64,000 nucleotides of DNA. It comes from Phytophthora colocasiae. Taxonomy: Eukaryota; Oomycota; Peronosporomycetes; Peronosporales; Peronosporaceae. Each line of letters opens with the position of its first letter. The stretch's first letter is position 1. The position numbers and the translations under genes were made by a program. The stretch spans positions 3,410,001-3,474,000 of the forward strand of contig JAGKQI010000091.1 of assembly GCA_018806915.1 (NCBI GenBank). The letters are read 5' to 3'. Below the pieces are notes generated by a model that was not told the origin of the DNA, searched no databases, and worked only from the letters and a program-made list of their open reading frames with translations. Below are positions 1 through 8,770 of this stretch, piece after piece.

Positions 1-201
1 GACGAAGAAGAAGGACCAGGAATTTACTACCCGGTGGATAGTGATTCAAGTGGTGACGAAGACTAACACGACATGATGTCCTCCAGCTCAAGTGACGAGG
101 ACGAAGGACGAGTCCCTGCACAGGAGGAAGATCAGGAAGATATCAACACCTCCCTTTATTTTCTCGATATGAGCTTCGACTACTCGGGCGATCAGCTATG
201 A
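1..201 (+). pseudogene. Acidic C-terminal tail of an unidentified protein, interrupted by a stop
   Basis: Reading frame 1 is open from the window edge to TAA at 64-66 and encodes an Asp/Glu/Ser-rich tail ending in DSDSSGDED. The same frame then continues through ATG ATG at 73-78 and a second Ser/Asp/Glu-rich stretch to TGA at 199-201. The matching composition on both sides of the stop suggests one acidic tail broken by a nonsense change, or two short ORFs. The upstream part lies outside the window, so the protein cannot be named. Confidence 0.3.
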
Positions 202-244
202 CTCTATGAATCCCCCCTCCAAAATATTAACGTGGTTCCATTGA

Positions 245-400
245 AAGCGATTCGTTAACTGCTTTTGTTTCGATGCTGCCACGATAATCAAAACACAACT
301 CGAGTCGGACCGAAGAGAGGTTGCCCGAGAGCAGTATGAACGAGAAGAGCGTCGACTCGCTCTTCAGCGCCAGCAAAAGATGATGGCGTTGGTTGCTTAA
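245..400 (+). pseudogene. Charged helical C-terminal tail (unidentified)
   Basis: An open frame from just after TGA at 242-244 to TAA at 398-400 ends in a strongly charged, probably helical segment (EREERRLALQRQQKMM). Such tails are common at the C-terminus of Myb/SANT-like proteins of Harbinger-type transposons, but I see no DNA-binding domain here and make no assignment. It is in a different frame from the acidic tail upstream. The next 210 bases (401-611) are AT-rich and show no coding signal. Confidence 0.3.
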
Positions 401-611
401 ATAAAAAAAATGCCACTTAACTACGTGTACATTTTTAATGTTTACTTTTATACAGAAGGTTAAAATTCAAACTTCGAACCTCCCCCGGCCGCAAGGCTGG
501 TAAGCAATTACAACATCCTAGTCGCACATGCTAACGTTCTATCATCATCCGCGCTACGTCTGGTCCCTAATAGCAGTCCCACCAACCTCGTATTTATGAA
601 CCACAGCCAAG

Positions 612-851
612 TCATACGGCTCTATACCCGCCACTCTGCTGCAGAGCGACGTCAATTTGGTCCAAGTTCTCCAACTCCAGCATCTTAATCGTCTCGTCGC
701 CCCGAACTCGCACTCCATTACTCAGGAATCGTAGCGCATGCACAGGGAAACCTTTCGTGGATGCATAGCTGTCAAAAATTTGCTGCATCATGGTGTTTCC
801 TAGCTCGGAATTTGGAATGAGGCCTCTTTTCTTCCTGAAAAATTGACCGCA
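612..851 (-). pseudogene. SUMO/ubiquitin-like fold fragment
   Basis: The minus strand is open from 851 to TGA at 612-614; the stretch from the Met codons at 786-791 encodes 59 residues. The pattern matches the second half of a SUMO-like ubiquitin fold: a helix (MMQQIFDSYASTKGFP), the strand ALRFLSNGVRVRGDET (compare the family pattern LRFLFxGxRI), an acidic ELENLDQID turn, and a QQSGG end with the diglycine. The N-terminal half of the fold is blocked by TGA at 852-854 and only traces remain in other frames up to about 960. The diglycine is followed by YRAV, as in a SUMO precursor tail. It could come from SUMO itself or a Rad60/ESC2-type protein. It abuts an adrenodoxin-reductase fragment. Confidence 0.55.
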
Positions 852-960
852 TCACTTGCTCAAAGACCCGATGTTTATTGACGAGCACCCTCAAAGTTAG
901 TAACGGCATCATTTTCCCCACAATACTCCAACGTACATCCATAGTAGCCGTCGTAGTCTC

Positions 961-1230
961 CTACAAGCTGACGTAATTTCTGACGTACAAGGAAATGATC
1001 AAGGAGGACTTAGTGTTCAACCAGAAGCAATGCCCCGTTCCCACAGCACGCTGACGATTCGACTCGCCTTCTAGCTTCGTCTTTTCCACTCGGATAGCCC
1101 CAACTCGACTCGGGTCCTTCTCGTCCATGAGGATTTCTGCGGGTGAGCTCAGGAACTTGATCTGAACCACACGCCTTGCATTTAGTACTGTCAAACTGCT
1201 CCGCAGCAAGTCATTCATCTCGGCTCCAAG
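961..1230 (-). pseudogene. NADPH:adrenodoxin oxidoreductase fragment
   Basis: Minus-strand translation gives a core of about 65 residues containing VQIKFLSSPAEIL, VGAIRVEKTKLEG and QRAVGTG. These match the segment of mitochondrial adrenodoxin reductase (FDXR/ARH1, an FAD- and NADPH-binding electron donor for ferredoxin) that follows the NADP-binding half. Homology runs from about 1227 down to 1033; beyond RAVGTG the frame goes to unrelated residues. Both nucleotide-binding motifs are missing. The fragment meets a transketolase fragment of opposite orientation at about 1232 with no spacer. Confidence 0.6.
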
Positions 1231-1231
1231 C

Positions 1232-1712
1232 TTGAGAACACTCGATCCGCTGAAGCCCGATGATCTGTCGGCCACCAAGGAGAAGTTCGGCCTTAAGGGC
1301 GAGGAGTCCTTCTTCGTCCCGGAGCAGGTCAAGAAGTACTACAACAAGACCGTCTCGGGCGCCGAGCACGAGAGCAAGTGGACCGAGCTGTTCGCCAAGT
1401 ACACGGAGAAGTACCGCATGGAGAGCAAGCTGCCGGCTGACCGGAAGAAGAGCATGCCCAAGTACACATCCGCGGACGCCGGCGAGGCCACACGTCAGTA
1501 CTCTGAGATTGCTCTGAACGCCGTTGCTACGGCTCTGCCCGAGATTGTGGGCGGTTCGGCCGATCTGACCCCGTCCAACCTGACGCACCTGACCATGTCG
1601 GGCGACTTCCAGAAGGACACCCTATTGGCCGCTACATCCGCTTCGGTGTGCGTGAGTGCGGTATGGCTGCTATCTCCAACGGTCTGTTAGCTCACGGCGG
1701 ACAACTACGCTC
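1232..1712 (+). pseudogene. Transketolase, internal fragment with frameshift
   Basis: The plus strand encodes the linker and the start of the pyrimidine-binding domain of transketolase (pentose phosphate pathway, thiamine diphosphate-dependent). Visible motifs are KEKFGLKGEESFFVPEQVK, ATRQYSEIALNAV, GGSADLTPSNL and SGDFQKDT. A one-base deletion in a C-run near 1617-1621 shifts the frame; the other frame then continues GRYIRFGVRE, then Cys, then GMAAISNGL. The thiamine-activating Glu of this motif is kept, but the next residue, His in nearly all transketolases, is Cys (TGC at about 1657). Homology stops near 1712. Codon use is GC-rich, as expected for a highly expressed oomycete gene. N- and C-terminal thirds are absent. 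Confidence 0.9.
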
Positions 1713-2979
1713 TGAGTGCCGTGCGTGTATTGCCCAGCACCTCCGACTGTAGATCTGTGTACGACGACGCCAGTTTGACCAGGCGAGTGTTAGCGAATTG
1801 GAACAAGCTCTTGTGCTGCTGCGCGTCGGGTTCTAGTCGAAGTGGGAGCTTCGGAATCTCTGATAAGTTGCTACGAGCGATGAGCTTGCCTCCGTCCTTT
1901 TGTTCACTGGAGATCAACTCTTGCAGTTCAGTCACCAGTGGGTCAACGTGACCGTCCTGCTTGTAGCGAAGCTATACTTCTTCAGAAACTGAAGCACTGG
2001 CAGGTCGAGTACGCAGCTCACGAGCAGCTTGTAAGAGGTAATCGACAAGAGCTTCGTCTGCTAACAACTAGGAGATTCTGGGTAGTCCCAATTGCTGATA
2101 CATGTCGTGGTAGTTGGTACTGAGGCGTAGAGAGCTCACAAAGTTGGCGCTCCAGGACGCATCGGGATCTTGCTCACCTCTGAAAAATGCTCGACACAAG
2201 AGCGTCACCTGCCGTATGAACGCCAAACACGACGACTTAAACAACAGTTGGCGTTGACGACCTTGAGGGGGTGAACTTCAAGAAGATCCATCGCCTTCTC
2301 TTGAACGAGTAGCCATCTCCACCCCCGCCTCTTCTGCGAGTCGCGCCATGAGCTCCTCAAGGCCTCGCTGCATTATATATTTGCTCGGGAGACGCATCGT
2401 CAGATCTCTTTCTTCTTGTATCATTTTCTTCTTCTTCTTTTTCTTCTGCGCAATCGCAGCCTCCAGTTGGGACAGTTGAAACAGCACTTGGGCCATGTAC
2501 AGGACGCACAGAGTAAGCAGGGTGTCAGTACATACTGCTGCAGATGGCTACACACCAGTAAAACAAGTCCAGGATCAGAGACAGAGTCGAAGGTTCTGCG
2601 CAATAGAGAAGCACAAACTCTGGTAGAAGTCTCGACGCCGGTTCGTGAACAGCAACGGCATTCATCGCAGAGAGTGAAGCACATTCAGCTTACTATCGTC
2701 CTTTAGCGTGAACTGATCCAACTGAGGGTCCAAAGCTTCCGGTAGAGACACAGCGACTCGAGTTTTCAAATACGTAAGTGATGGGTTTAAGATGTTGGTG
2801 ATTCTCAGCGAAGAGAAGGAAGACGCAGCCGTTGCAGGCCCAGCAGTTCTATTAAGAACACTCCCTTGTTCCCTTCTTCGTTGATGACAAATACGTAAGA
2901 TTGCAGACGAAATACCAGATCCCGTAGAGAAGAATCCCTTCTTCAGAGCACTCATCGCTGTAGCAAGATGCGTCATCAT
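1713..2979 (-). pseudogene. UBR-type E3 ubiquitin ligase, decayed C-terminal part (tentative)
   Basis: From about 2979 leftwards the minus strand carries a long protein remnant in two or three frames. From 2496 to 1713 one frame runs through three in-frame stops (2278-2280, 2068-2070, 1972-1974). Order of recognisable parts: FTLKDDSKLNVLHSL; a helical stretch ending VLFQLSQLEAAIA; an oligo-lysine run; AFIRQVTLLCRAFFRG; LPKLPLRLEP-type segment before SLFQFANTR. The order of helices, including a WAV-like helix before an LHLL-type helix and an FLRRAALLL-like segment near the C-terminus, resembles UBR1/UBR2 N-recognin ligases. The zinc-binding UBR box and RING are not present, so the assignment rests on pattern only. 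Confidence 0.35.
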
Positions 2980-2980
2980 T

Positions 2981-3505
2981 TATCTTGACGAAGTTTTGAT
3001 CTACCTTTATACCAAACGCAGCCTGATACGGAGAATGATCTTCCAAGCTGGTTTCGAGAAAGAGGATCATTCTCGAAACCAGCTTGGCGGACCTGCTCGA
3101 CGGGCATTTGCTGACGAGAGCGAGGATGCTTACTCGTCTTTCGCGTGACCTCTGCAAATCCCATATCGTTAACCCTGAGGCAGCACTGCCCTGGTGCCAC
3201 CTCGCACAATACCATAGGCAGTCAGTTCTCCTTACCAAATCGTTTACGACCTACATTCACCAACGGGAGCTGCGGGTACCTCAAACTGACACTGTACCGC
3301 TTGCTGAGGTAGTCTGCTACGGAGATGTCCTCGCCCTTAATATTTTGGTAGGTTTGGTTGGCAGGTTGGACACTAACCCCGTAATGGCGCGTTTGAGATA
3401 CATACGGTGCGTCGGAACAACTTCTCCCTTGTGTAGTGCACCCTCGAAGTTCTTTTTATCTGCGTCTGATAAGTTCCGGATTTCAAAACGTGATGAAGAA
3501 ATGTG
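2981..3505 (-). pseudogene. Argonaute PAZ-L2 fragment, inverted
   Basis: Minus-strand reading from about 3505 gives RNLSDADKKNFEGALHKGEV, then DISVADYLSKRYSVSLRYP, LPLVNVGRKRFGKEN, a stop, LPMVLCEVAPGQCC, and after a local duplication AFGIKVDQNFVKI. This is the linker, PAZ domain (3'-end binding pocket for small RNA) and start of L2 of an Argonaute. A frame change near 3330 and a stop at the usual NYLPME position inactivate it. The N-L1 part that should precede it is 1.5 kb away on the other strand (4486-5140) and the two pieces share the sequence around GTTTTGAAATCCGGAACTTA, so this looks like one gene broken and inverted. Confidence 0.75.
3043..3087. repeat. 18-bp perfect inverted repeat inside the PAZ/L2 remnant
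   Basis: CCAAGCTGGTTTCGAGAA at 3043-3060 is repeated in reverse complement at 3070-3087 with a 9-nt spacer. A second, partly overlapping pair is GAGAATGATC (3031-3040) and GATCATTCTC (3065-3074). In the Argonaute reading frame the repeat interrupts GFENDP...PYQAAFGIKV, where no extra sequence is expected, so the second arm looks like a copy made in inverted orientation. Confidence 0.9.
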
Positions 3506-3968
3506 TCGAAGAGATGAAAGAGCGTAAGAAAGACCCACCACAACTCCTCGTGGTGGTGAAGGAGGACAAGAGTGAAGATTCCTACTGTGACATCAAGCGC
3601 ATGTCCGACAGGAATTCCCAGTCGGTGTATTGTGGCAAAGAACATTCGTGATCCAAAGGCGCATATTTGTGCGAATCTGTGTCTGAAGATTAACATGAAG
3701 TTGGGTGGGAAGAACTCCATTCTGCAGGAGCCATTGCCGTTAGTGAGTACGGCTCCTACGATTCTTATCGACGCTGATGTGGAGCACCCTCGATCAGGCA
3801 TAGGCTCACGACCATCAATTGCTGCTGTTGTAGCGTCAATGGACCGTTATGGAGCGAAGTACGTGGTTCCTGTGGCGGCGCAGAAGGTTTCCAGTGGCAT
3901 TCTGCACTTGCCACATGTTGCGCGATCTCTTGTTGAACGCGAGGGAAAACCTCGCGAGCTGCTACGAT
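3484..3968 (+). pseudogene. Argonaute PIWI-domain fragment
   Basis: The plus strand encodes the first half of a PIWI (RNase H-like slicer) domain: MKKCVEEMKERKKDPPQLL, VVVKEDKSEDSYCDIKRMSD, then after a frameshift near 3615 RCIVAKNIRDPKAHICANLC, LKINMKLGGKNSIL, DADVEHPRSGIG and PSIAAVVASMDRYGAKY. The first catalytic Asp (in the GADVTHP-type motif) is kept although the preceding Gly is Asp. Another frame change near 3900 leads into LPHMLRDLLLNA in the neighbouring frame. The remaining catalytic residues lie in the missing second half. It starts where the inverted PAZ piece starts, so the two diverge from a shared breakpoint at about 3485. Confidence 0.85.
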
Positions 3969-4045
3969 AGTGGAACTCCCTCGCTTTCTCTCTCGCGTTT
4001 TACTATCGTGGCTGCCGTAGCTGCCGCTGCCTGAGCCGTAGTCTC

Positions 4046-4110
4046 CTCGCTCCGAAAGAGCTGATGAGGCTCGTTCTACCAGCTTTGAACGTTCGATCCA
4101 GTTCCTCAAT
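4046..4110 (+). pseudogene. Short second copy of Argonaute L1 end
   Basis: CTCCGAAAGAGCTGATGAGG and the following bases (to GCTTTGAACGTTC) nearly repeat 5058-5105, where they encode APKELMGLVLPALNV at the end of the Argonaute L1 linker. The piece lies just downstream of the PIWI fragment and after it the similarity is lost. It is a partial duplicate of the same Argonaute gene. Confidence 0.5.
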
Positions 4111-4197
4111 CTCTGCACCACGATGCTGATCCATATGAATCGCTTGCGGGTGACAGTCCTCAACTCTCAGCTCACACTTTCATAGAACTGATGGGTT

Positions 4198-4389
4198 GTG
4201 ATTTATGCTAATGTCAGTGAGTCTGGCGTTAACAATTTCGTTCGTGCCTTGGTGGATATGGCTGGCTATAAGGAACTACTTAAAGCGTGGCAAAGCTTCG
4301 CTAGGGACCAAGAGAACCGGAAATGGAATGACCGAGAGTCGAGGCGTGTTGTTCGGATGGCTGTAGCGCGAAATCTATCAGATATCTAG
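4198..4389 (+). CDS. Small ORF, unidentified fragment
   Basis: The 63-codon frame contains VNNFVRALVDMAGYKELLKA, WQSFARDQENRKWNDRE and RRVVRMAVARNL, a plausible helical protein segment, and ends at TAG 4387-4389. I do not recognise the family. It lies between two Argonaute pieces and could be an exon of another captured gene or chance. Confidence 0.25.
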   Translation: MIYANVSESGVNNFVRALVDMAGYKELLKAWQSFARDQENRKWNDRESRRVVRMAVARNLSDI

Positions 4390-4485
4390 TCAGTTGCCAT
4401 GCTGTCCTAGTAAGTCTACCGTGGTCCGTGTGCTGCGTAAGCACCGGTACATCATGTTTATATAAGCGAACTCACTCCGACCACC

Positions 4486-5140
4486 AAGTCTCACCACAAG
4501 AAGCTCGAGTGGCTGTTGTGGACGTCGAGAGGGAGACGGACGCCGAAGCAAGCGACGCTAAAAGAAACCTACATATCCCGCGAGGTTTGATCAGGGCTGT
4601 ACTGGATGCAGCTTTGAGGCAGTATGAGTCTGAGTTTGAAGGAGTCCCGTCCACGACGGAATGTCTACTATCTACGCTCCTACCAGACGTTCCTGGGACT
4701 TGAAGACTCTCGTCAAGGTTAATCCCCCCACCCTTGCTCCGCCACCTCCTCCACCGTCGACAGATACAGCATCTCGCTCTTTGTCTCGAGCCCCCCCCCC
4801 CCTACATTCGTTGAGACGATCAAGCTGGTTGAAATTCCTGCTGTGAACGGCATGCCTGTTCTGCAAGCTCTGGACGTCGGAGCGCGTCATCTCGGTGCTC
4901 AGCGCCTAACTAACGTGGGTCGGAACTTTTTCTCTTTGAGAAACTCGTATTACCTCAAAGGCGGCAAGGTGTTATGTTGGGGATACCATCCGGCCGTTCG
5001 CGTAGGTGACAAGAAGTTGCTGTTGAATGTAGACCAGGCAGCAAAGGTGTTCTACGCTCCGAAAGAGCTGATGGGGCTCGTTCTACCTGCTTTGAACGTT
5101 CAATCAGTTTTGAAATCCGGAACTTATCGGACGCAGATAA
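4486..5140 (+). pseudogene. Argonaute N-terminal and L1 domains, frameshifted
   Basis: Three frames combine into the N and L1 regions of an Argonaute: AKRNLHIPRGLIRAVLDAAL, RQYESEFEGVP; then, after a one-base loss near 4650, MSTIYAPTRRSWDLKTLVKV; then, after a slip in the C-run at 4791-4802, TFVETIKLVEIPAVNG, MPVLQALDVGARHLGAQRL, VGRNFFSL, HPAVRVGDKKLLLNVDQAAK and APKELMGLVLPALNV. The VLQALDV...VGRNFF...LLLNVD order is that of the DUF1785/ArgoL1 domain. Similarity ends near 5150 at the sequence that begins the inverted PAZ piece at 3505. The missing link makes it a rearranged non-functional gene. Confidence 0.8.
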
Positions 5141-5164
5141 AAAAAAAGCTTGTTGACGCTTGTG

Positions 5165-5505
5165 TTGTGAGTGGCGTCCGGCAAGGCGTCCAGAGCACTG
5201 TCAATGAGGTCAAGCCTCAATGCTGCGTGCTGGTTGCGCTCTATGGGGGTCTCAGGAAAAGAGGCACCGGGAAGATCATCTCGGCCAGCGCGATCACCTC
5301 AAGACATACGTCCGTCCACGTTTCTTCAACGGATCGTACGTGCTGAGCGAACAGAGGGACTGGATCTGGCGCTTCCGCGTAGTAGTCAGCGGCAGCGTCG
5401 TTGAGCAACTGCTCAAAGTCTTCACGAGTGACGGACGTGCCACCGTACCACTCGCAGAAGAAGCCTTTGAATCGCGGTAGGTGCTGAGTTCCCTGGGCAG
5501 CTTAA
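5165..5505 (-). pseudogene. Unidentified gene fragment
   Basis: The minus strand is open from 5505 to a stop near 5229, encoding LPRFKGFFCEWYGGTSVTRE, DFEQLLNDAAADYY and LFAQHVRSVEETWTDV, and continues after a one-base slip as ERNQHAALRLDLIDSALDAL. GC-rich third positions and coherent amphipathic stretches indicate a former host gene. I do not recognise the family. It abuts the end of the Argonaute N-L1 piece and has no start codon of its own. Confidence 0.35.
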
Positions 5506-5539
5506 ATGATTAGAAATTAACAAGCAGATTCATCCGGGG

Positions 5540-6154
5540 TTATATCGCATCACTTACTCTGGCGACGTCGGGCGCGAGCCGCTGCTTAAGAATTGGTTCG
5601 ACTTTCTCTCGGATGAACTTGCGCAGGTTCGTGCCATTGCCCTGACGACCATACTGGATCACCTCGATGCCTCGGACAGCGTACGACCGGGAGACGCCGG
5701 CGATGTAGCGATCCGTACCGGAATGAAGCTGGTACTTCACGTAGTTGACGTCGCGCGCCGTGCGCGCCAAAATCACGCGATGGCCGTCGGTCGGGTGCGT
5801 CGTGCCCGAAGTCACCTTTAACTCGGTGAGCAGTTCCTGGAATTCCTGCTGCTGCGCTGTTGACACATCGAAGACCTCGCGCAGTCGCCCGTTCAGCAAG
5901 GTAATGAAGCGCTCGAGCAGCTCGTGTGTGCGGGCGGCACTGCCATGCAGCTCCTGTTGGAGCGCCTCGATGCGTTGGTTGTTCTCGTCGAGGGTGGCGG
6001 CACTGCCATGCAGCTCCTGTTGGAGCGCCTCGATGCGTTGGTTGTTCTCGTCGAGGGTGGCGGCGAGACGATTCGAGAGGGCTTCGGCGGCGAGCGCGCG
6101 TTCTCGGTAAACGTCCTGCTCCGCGGTGAGCACGGCGCAGTTCGGGCAGGCCAT
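5540..6154 (-). CDS. 204-aa coiled-coil protein with possible DUF3627-like C-terminus
   Basis: This is the only full-length, unbroken ORF in the first 11 kb (ATG at 6152-6154, TAA at 5540-5542). It begins with a CxxC pair (MACPNCAVL), continues as a coiled coil (about residues 15-120) that includes a perfect 21-residue duplication (ATLDENNQRIEALQQELHGS repeated), then a globular part with HRVILARTARDVNYVKYQL, RGIEVIQYGRQGNGTNLRKF. That order (coiled coil, HRxxxLR-like strand, peptide-length mixed segment, and a final N-L-x-x-x-I-R-E helix) recalls DUF3627 tails of large DNA virus proteins, which would fit the endogenous giant-virus pieces known in oomycetes. The resemblance is by eye only; a plain host protein is equally possible. 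Confidence 0.6.
   Translation of the reverse strand: MACPNCAVLTAEQDVYRERALAAEALSNRLAATLDENNQRIEALQQELHGSAATLDENNQRIEALQQELHGSAARTHELLERFITLLNGRLREVFDVSTAQQQEFQELLTELKVTSGTTHPTDGHRVILARTARDVNYVKYQLHSGTDRYIAGVSRSYAVRGIEVIQYGRQGNGTNLRKFIREKVEPILKQRLAPDVARVSDAI
5934..6059. repeat. 63-bp direct tandem duplication
   Basis: Two adjacent 63-bp copies beginning GCGGCACTGCCATGCAGCTC (5934 and 5997) are identical as far as I can see. They add 21 residues, three heptads, to the coiled coil of the minus-strand protein and keep its frame. Confidence 0.95.
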
Positions 6155-6183
6155 GGTGATCGGATTTTATGTGGGTAGAGAAT

Positions 6184-6295
6184 GTAAACCGGTTACAACC
6201 GGATATCGGTTTGCCCTTTTTCACACAACCGGTTGAAAACCGGATTTGAAACCAGATTATCCGGTTTGATCCGGTTCAAACCGGTTAATGTTTTA
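6184..6295. repeat. Cluster of AACCGGTT-like motifs (first)
   Basis: About 110 bp contain AACCGGTT (several times), ACCGGAT, TCCGGTTT, GATCCGGTT and AAACCGGTT, spaced 8-20 bp. A similar cluster lies at 10878-10988, next to the hAT transposase gene. Repeated short motifs near ends are typical of hAT subterminal regions. The 160 bases that follow (6300-6460) are AT-rich with no coding signal. Confidence 0.7.
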
Positions 6296-6469
6296 TACAG
6301 GTTACTTCTTCAAACAAATCATAAATGCCAACGCTTTTGTGACATAAATTAAATTATAGAGTTTCCATGTCAGCGCCCATTGGATATAAAAATGCCTGCC
6401 TTTAGCGAATTAGGAGCTGTATTTTGATCTCTAATTCCTTATTAAAGTGGATATCAATATATATATAAT

Positions 6470-8000
6470 GTGCGAGTTGCTGCTCTGCGCCCGTTCATTG
6501 CAAATTCGTCGGCAGACGGAGGTCAGAGTACGCGACGTCTTACATCTGTAGCTTTCACAAGGTCGACGAGGAGTGTCCTTGCAGCTAGGGACGTGGCGGA
6601 GCAGCTACTTCACCTAAACAAGAGTTAGTTTCGATCTTTTGTTGGCCATTGTTCTTGTCCACGACCCCAAGCCGTTTAACCGGGTCCAACTGACGTAAGT
6701 ATGGTCTCTGGAGACTTATTGAGCCTTCGTGAATTGAGGATCGATTTATTTATTTGATTCTAGACTGACAAGCTCTGCTTTACTGTTGTAGCCGTGTTCA
6801 ATGTCTATGACGAGGCTTGTTCCAAACGGAAAAAGCGAATTCTACGATCGCTACAGAGAAGAAGAACATTAAGTTGATTCGCCAATATGTGCAGAATTTA
6901 GCAGTGAGAAAGTTGCAGACATCGATTCGTGCTTTCTTTCGCTTTCATAGATGGAAGAAGGTGCTGAAAGCTTTTCACGAGGATGTTTATTGGTCGGCAG
7001 CAGTTGAGGTTCTAACCATTTGGCGCATGTTTACTGCTAAAAAGCACAATCTATTCCTTATGCATGATCCAAAGCAGCAAATGTGATAAGCCGATTTTTC
7101 AGTAAAGCAATTGAACCAAAATGTCGGAGAAAACTGGTGTTCACTCAGGATACTGATGCTGTATTCTCAGCTCGAAAACAAAAAGTCTTGGAAGCGTTGT
7201 TTACGAATTTTGGACGATATGTTCTTCGTGAAGCACTTCCGAGGTGGAAAGAGAAAATCTACGAAATCAGAATTTGGACACTTAAGAAAACAGTGGTAGG
7301 AATATTCGGATTCTGCCTTTGACCCATTTTCACTCTGTTTAATATTTTGTGCAGACAAGTGCATTCAGAAAATTTATCGAGGCTTCCGTGTTCGAGCTTA
7401 CTTAAAGCGAATCAAGATACGAAACTCGCTTACTGATCGCGTTGGAACACTTGTAGACCAGTTCATTGTATCGGGAGATTTTTGGGGCTTCATTTTAGCA
7501 ATTGACGCGGATTATCGACGATTCTCTCATAAAATTGCTGAAGGAGAGGCCGATGATGCAACGACATTTATGTCGACCGTACTCCATCAGCGAAAACGCG
7601 ATGAAGAGCGGATGATGCAGGTAACATTTCCTTAGTTTTAAACTCACATTATCTTGCTAATTCAATCGTATTGTTTAGGACTGGTTCACTGCGTCTGCTC
7701 TTGGCAATCCTCTCGTGGCTGGCATCGCCAAGTTACTAAAAACTACAGCAATGAAGAAAGACACTCAAGTGGAAGCTCTTTCTCCCAAGCATTCTGCTTT
7801 TGTTGAGTGGCTTTGAGTCCCAACCAAAAGAGAGATGATCTGTTCCCTGCTGAGTTTCCTGCACCAGCTATTTGACAAGCTATGGCTAAAGGATTTGTGT
7901 TAGATGAAGTTGTTTTGTCATGTAAGTTTAACGTTTGGTACTTTCTTTTCTAAAACTAACCTTATTCTTAAGGCGTGGTCTGCAGCTCAAGGAAAAGAAG
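6470..8000 (+). pseudogene. IQ-motif protein gene with small introns, decayed
   Basis: Plus-strand exons read KLIRQYVQNLAVRKLQTSIR, AFFRFHRWKKVLKAFHED (about 6814-7082); RFFSKAIEPKCRRKLVFTQD to LKKTV (to 7295); CIQKIYRGFRVRAYLKRIK (7360-7620); DWFTASALGNPLVAGIAKLL (7679-7816). IQKIYRGFRVR is a calmodulin-binding IQ motif. Introns 7296-7359 (64 bp) and 7621-7678 (58 bp) keep the frame; a third intron-like stretch, GTAAGT at 7922 to AG at 7972 (51 bp, CTAAC branch site), follows. An extra TG at 7083-7086 breaks the frame between the first two exons, and the 5' part (6470-6810, with a possible exon before GTTAGT at about 6623) has lost its frame. The protein resembles large IQ-repeat cytoskeletal proteins; no named family. 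Confidence 0.55.
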
Positions 8001-8019
8001 TTAGCGATATGGAACTGGT

Positions 8020-8590
8020 TTGATCGACACTTCAGAAACGAGCACCACTGATGACCAACATGTGGACACATCCGAAAGAGAATTACGTGAGGCACGGAGA
8101 GTTACTGCAGATACGACGCAGGCGGGAGCACACGAGGCAAGGCTGCCCGTCAATCGTTTTGACCTCTGAGGCGAGCTTAGCCTCGAGATCACGATGTTGC
8201 CGCTCTGCTGCGTCCATGGCAAATTGAGATCTGCGAGCAGGGGAGGGGTTTTCAGTCTGATATGGATTTCGCGCTGGAGGAAACAATTTTTCTAGCCTCG
8301 TGCTGGATTGCAATGTGTCAGGTTATAAGGTTTCACCAGCAACTAATGTATCGCCTCGTACCCGAACAAGATTTGGAGAGAAGAGGTACATAGAGTCTCG
8401 CAGGTGTAGGTTTCAGTCTGACGGGTTTTTCGATATGGGTTTCGCTCTATGAGGGATTCTGTAGCTATTGCTTGCTGGTAAATGCTGATGCGAGCGTGCG
8501 CCAGTTGAGTACGAGTGACTCGAGACGCTCAAGAGATAAATCGTGGTGAATGATTCGCTGTTGATTAAACTTGCGTGAGAGTGAGACGCT
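8020..8590. other. No recognisable gene
   Basis: Short minus-strand frames exist (for example one with MDAAERQHRDLEAKLASEVK near 8110-8220), which may be remains of another fragment, but I cannot connect them to a family. No repeats stand out. Confidence 0.4.
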
Positions 8591-8591
8591 A

Positions 8592-8769
8592 AGCTGCTGT
8601 GTTTTTGAAGTGATTGGCAAAGGTATGACACCGGAGAAGAAGTTTGCGTTGTTGCAACAATTGCAGATTCTCGATATCTTGGCTGCGTTACCAATTCGTG
8701 AGGATAATGACTTTGCAGAGGAAATCGAAGATGTGATTAACGCGGTTGGATTGGAGCTTGTAACGTGTA
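8592..8769 (+). pseudogene. Exportin-T-like fragment
   Basis: An open plus-strand stretch encodes FEVIGKGMTPEKKFALLQQL, QILDILAALPIRED, DFAEEIEDVINAVGLELV. The pattern V-x-K-x-M-x-P-x-x-K-L-x-L-L-x-x-L-Q followed by an acidic helix and a G-x-E-L helix is that of a HEAT-repeat segment of exportin-T (Los1/PAUSED, nuclear tRNA export). It is one repeat pair out of about twenty, without ends. It meets a minus-strand fragment at about 8770. Other HEAT-repeat karyopherins are possible. Confidence 0.45.
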
Positions 8770-8770
8770 T

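Noticed and set aside
2278..2496. Separate Lys-rich 72-residue gene
   Set aside because: Same frame continues on both sides through stops as part of the UBR-like remnant; the Lys run is a GAA/AAG simple repeat.
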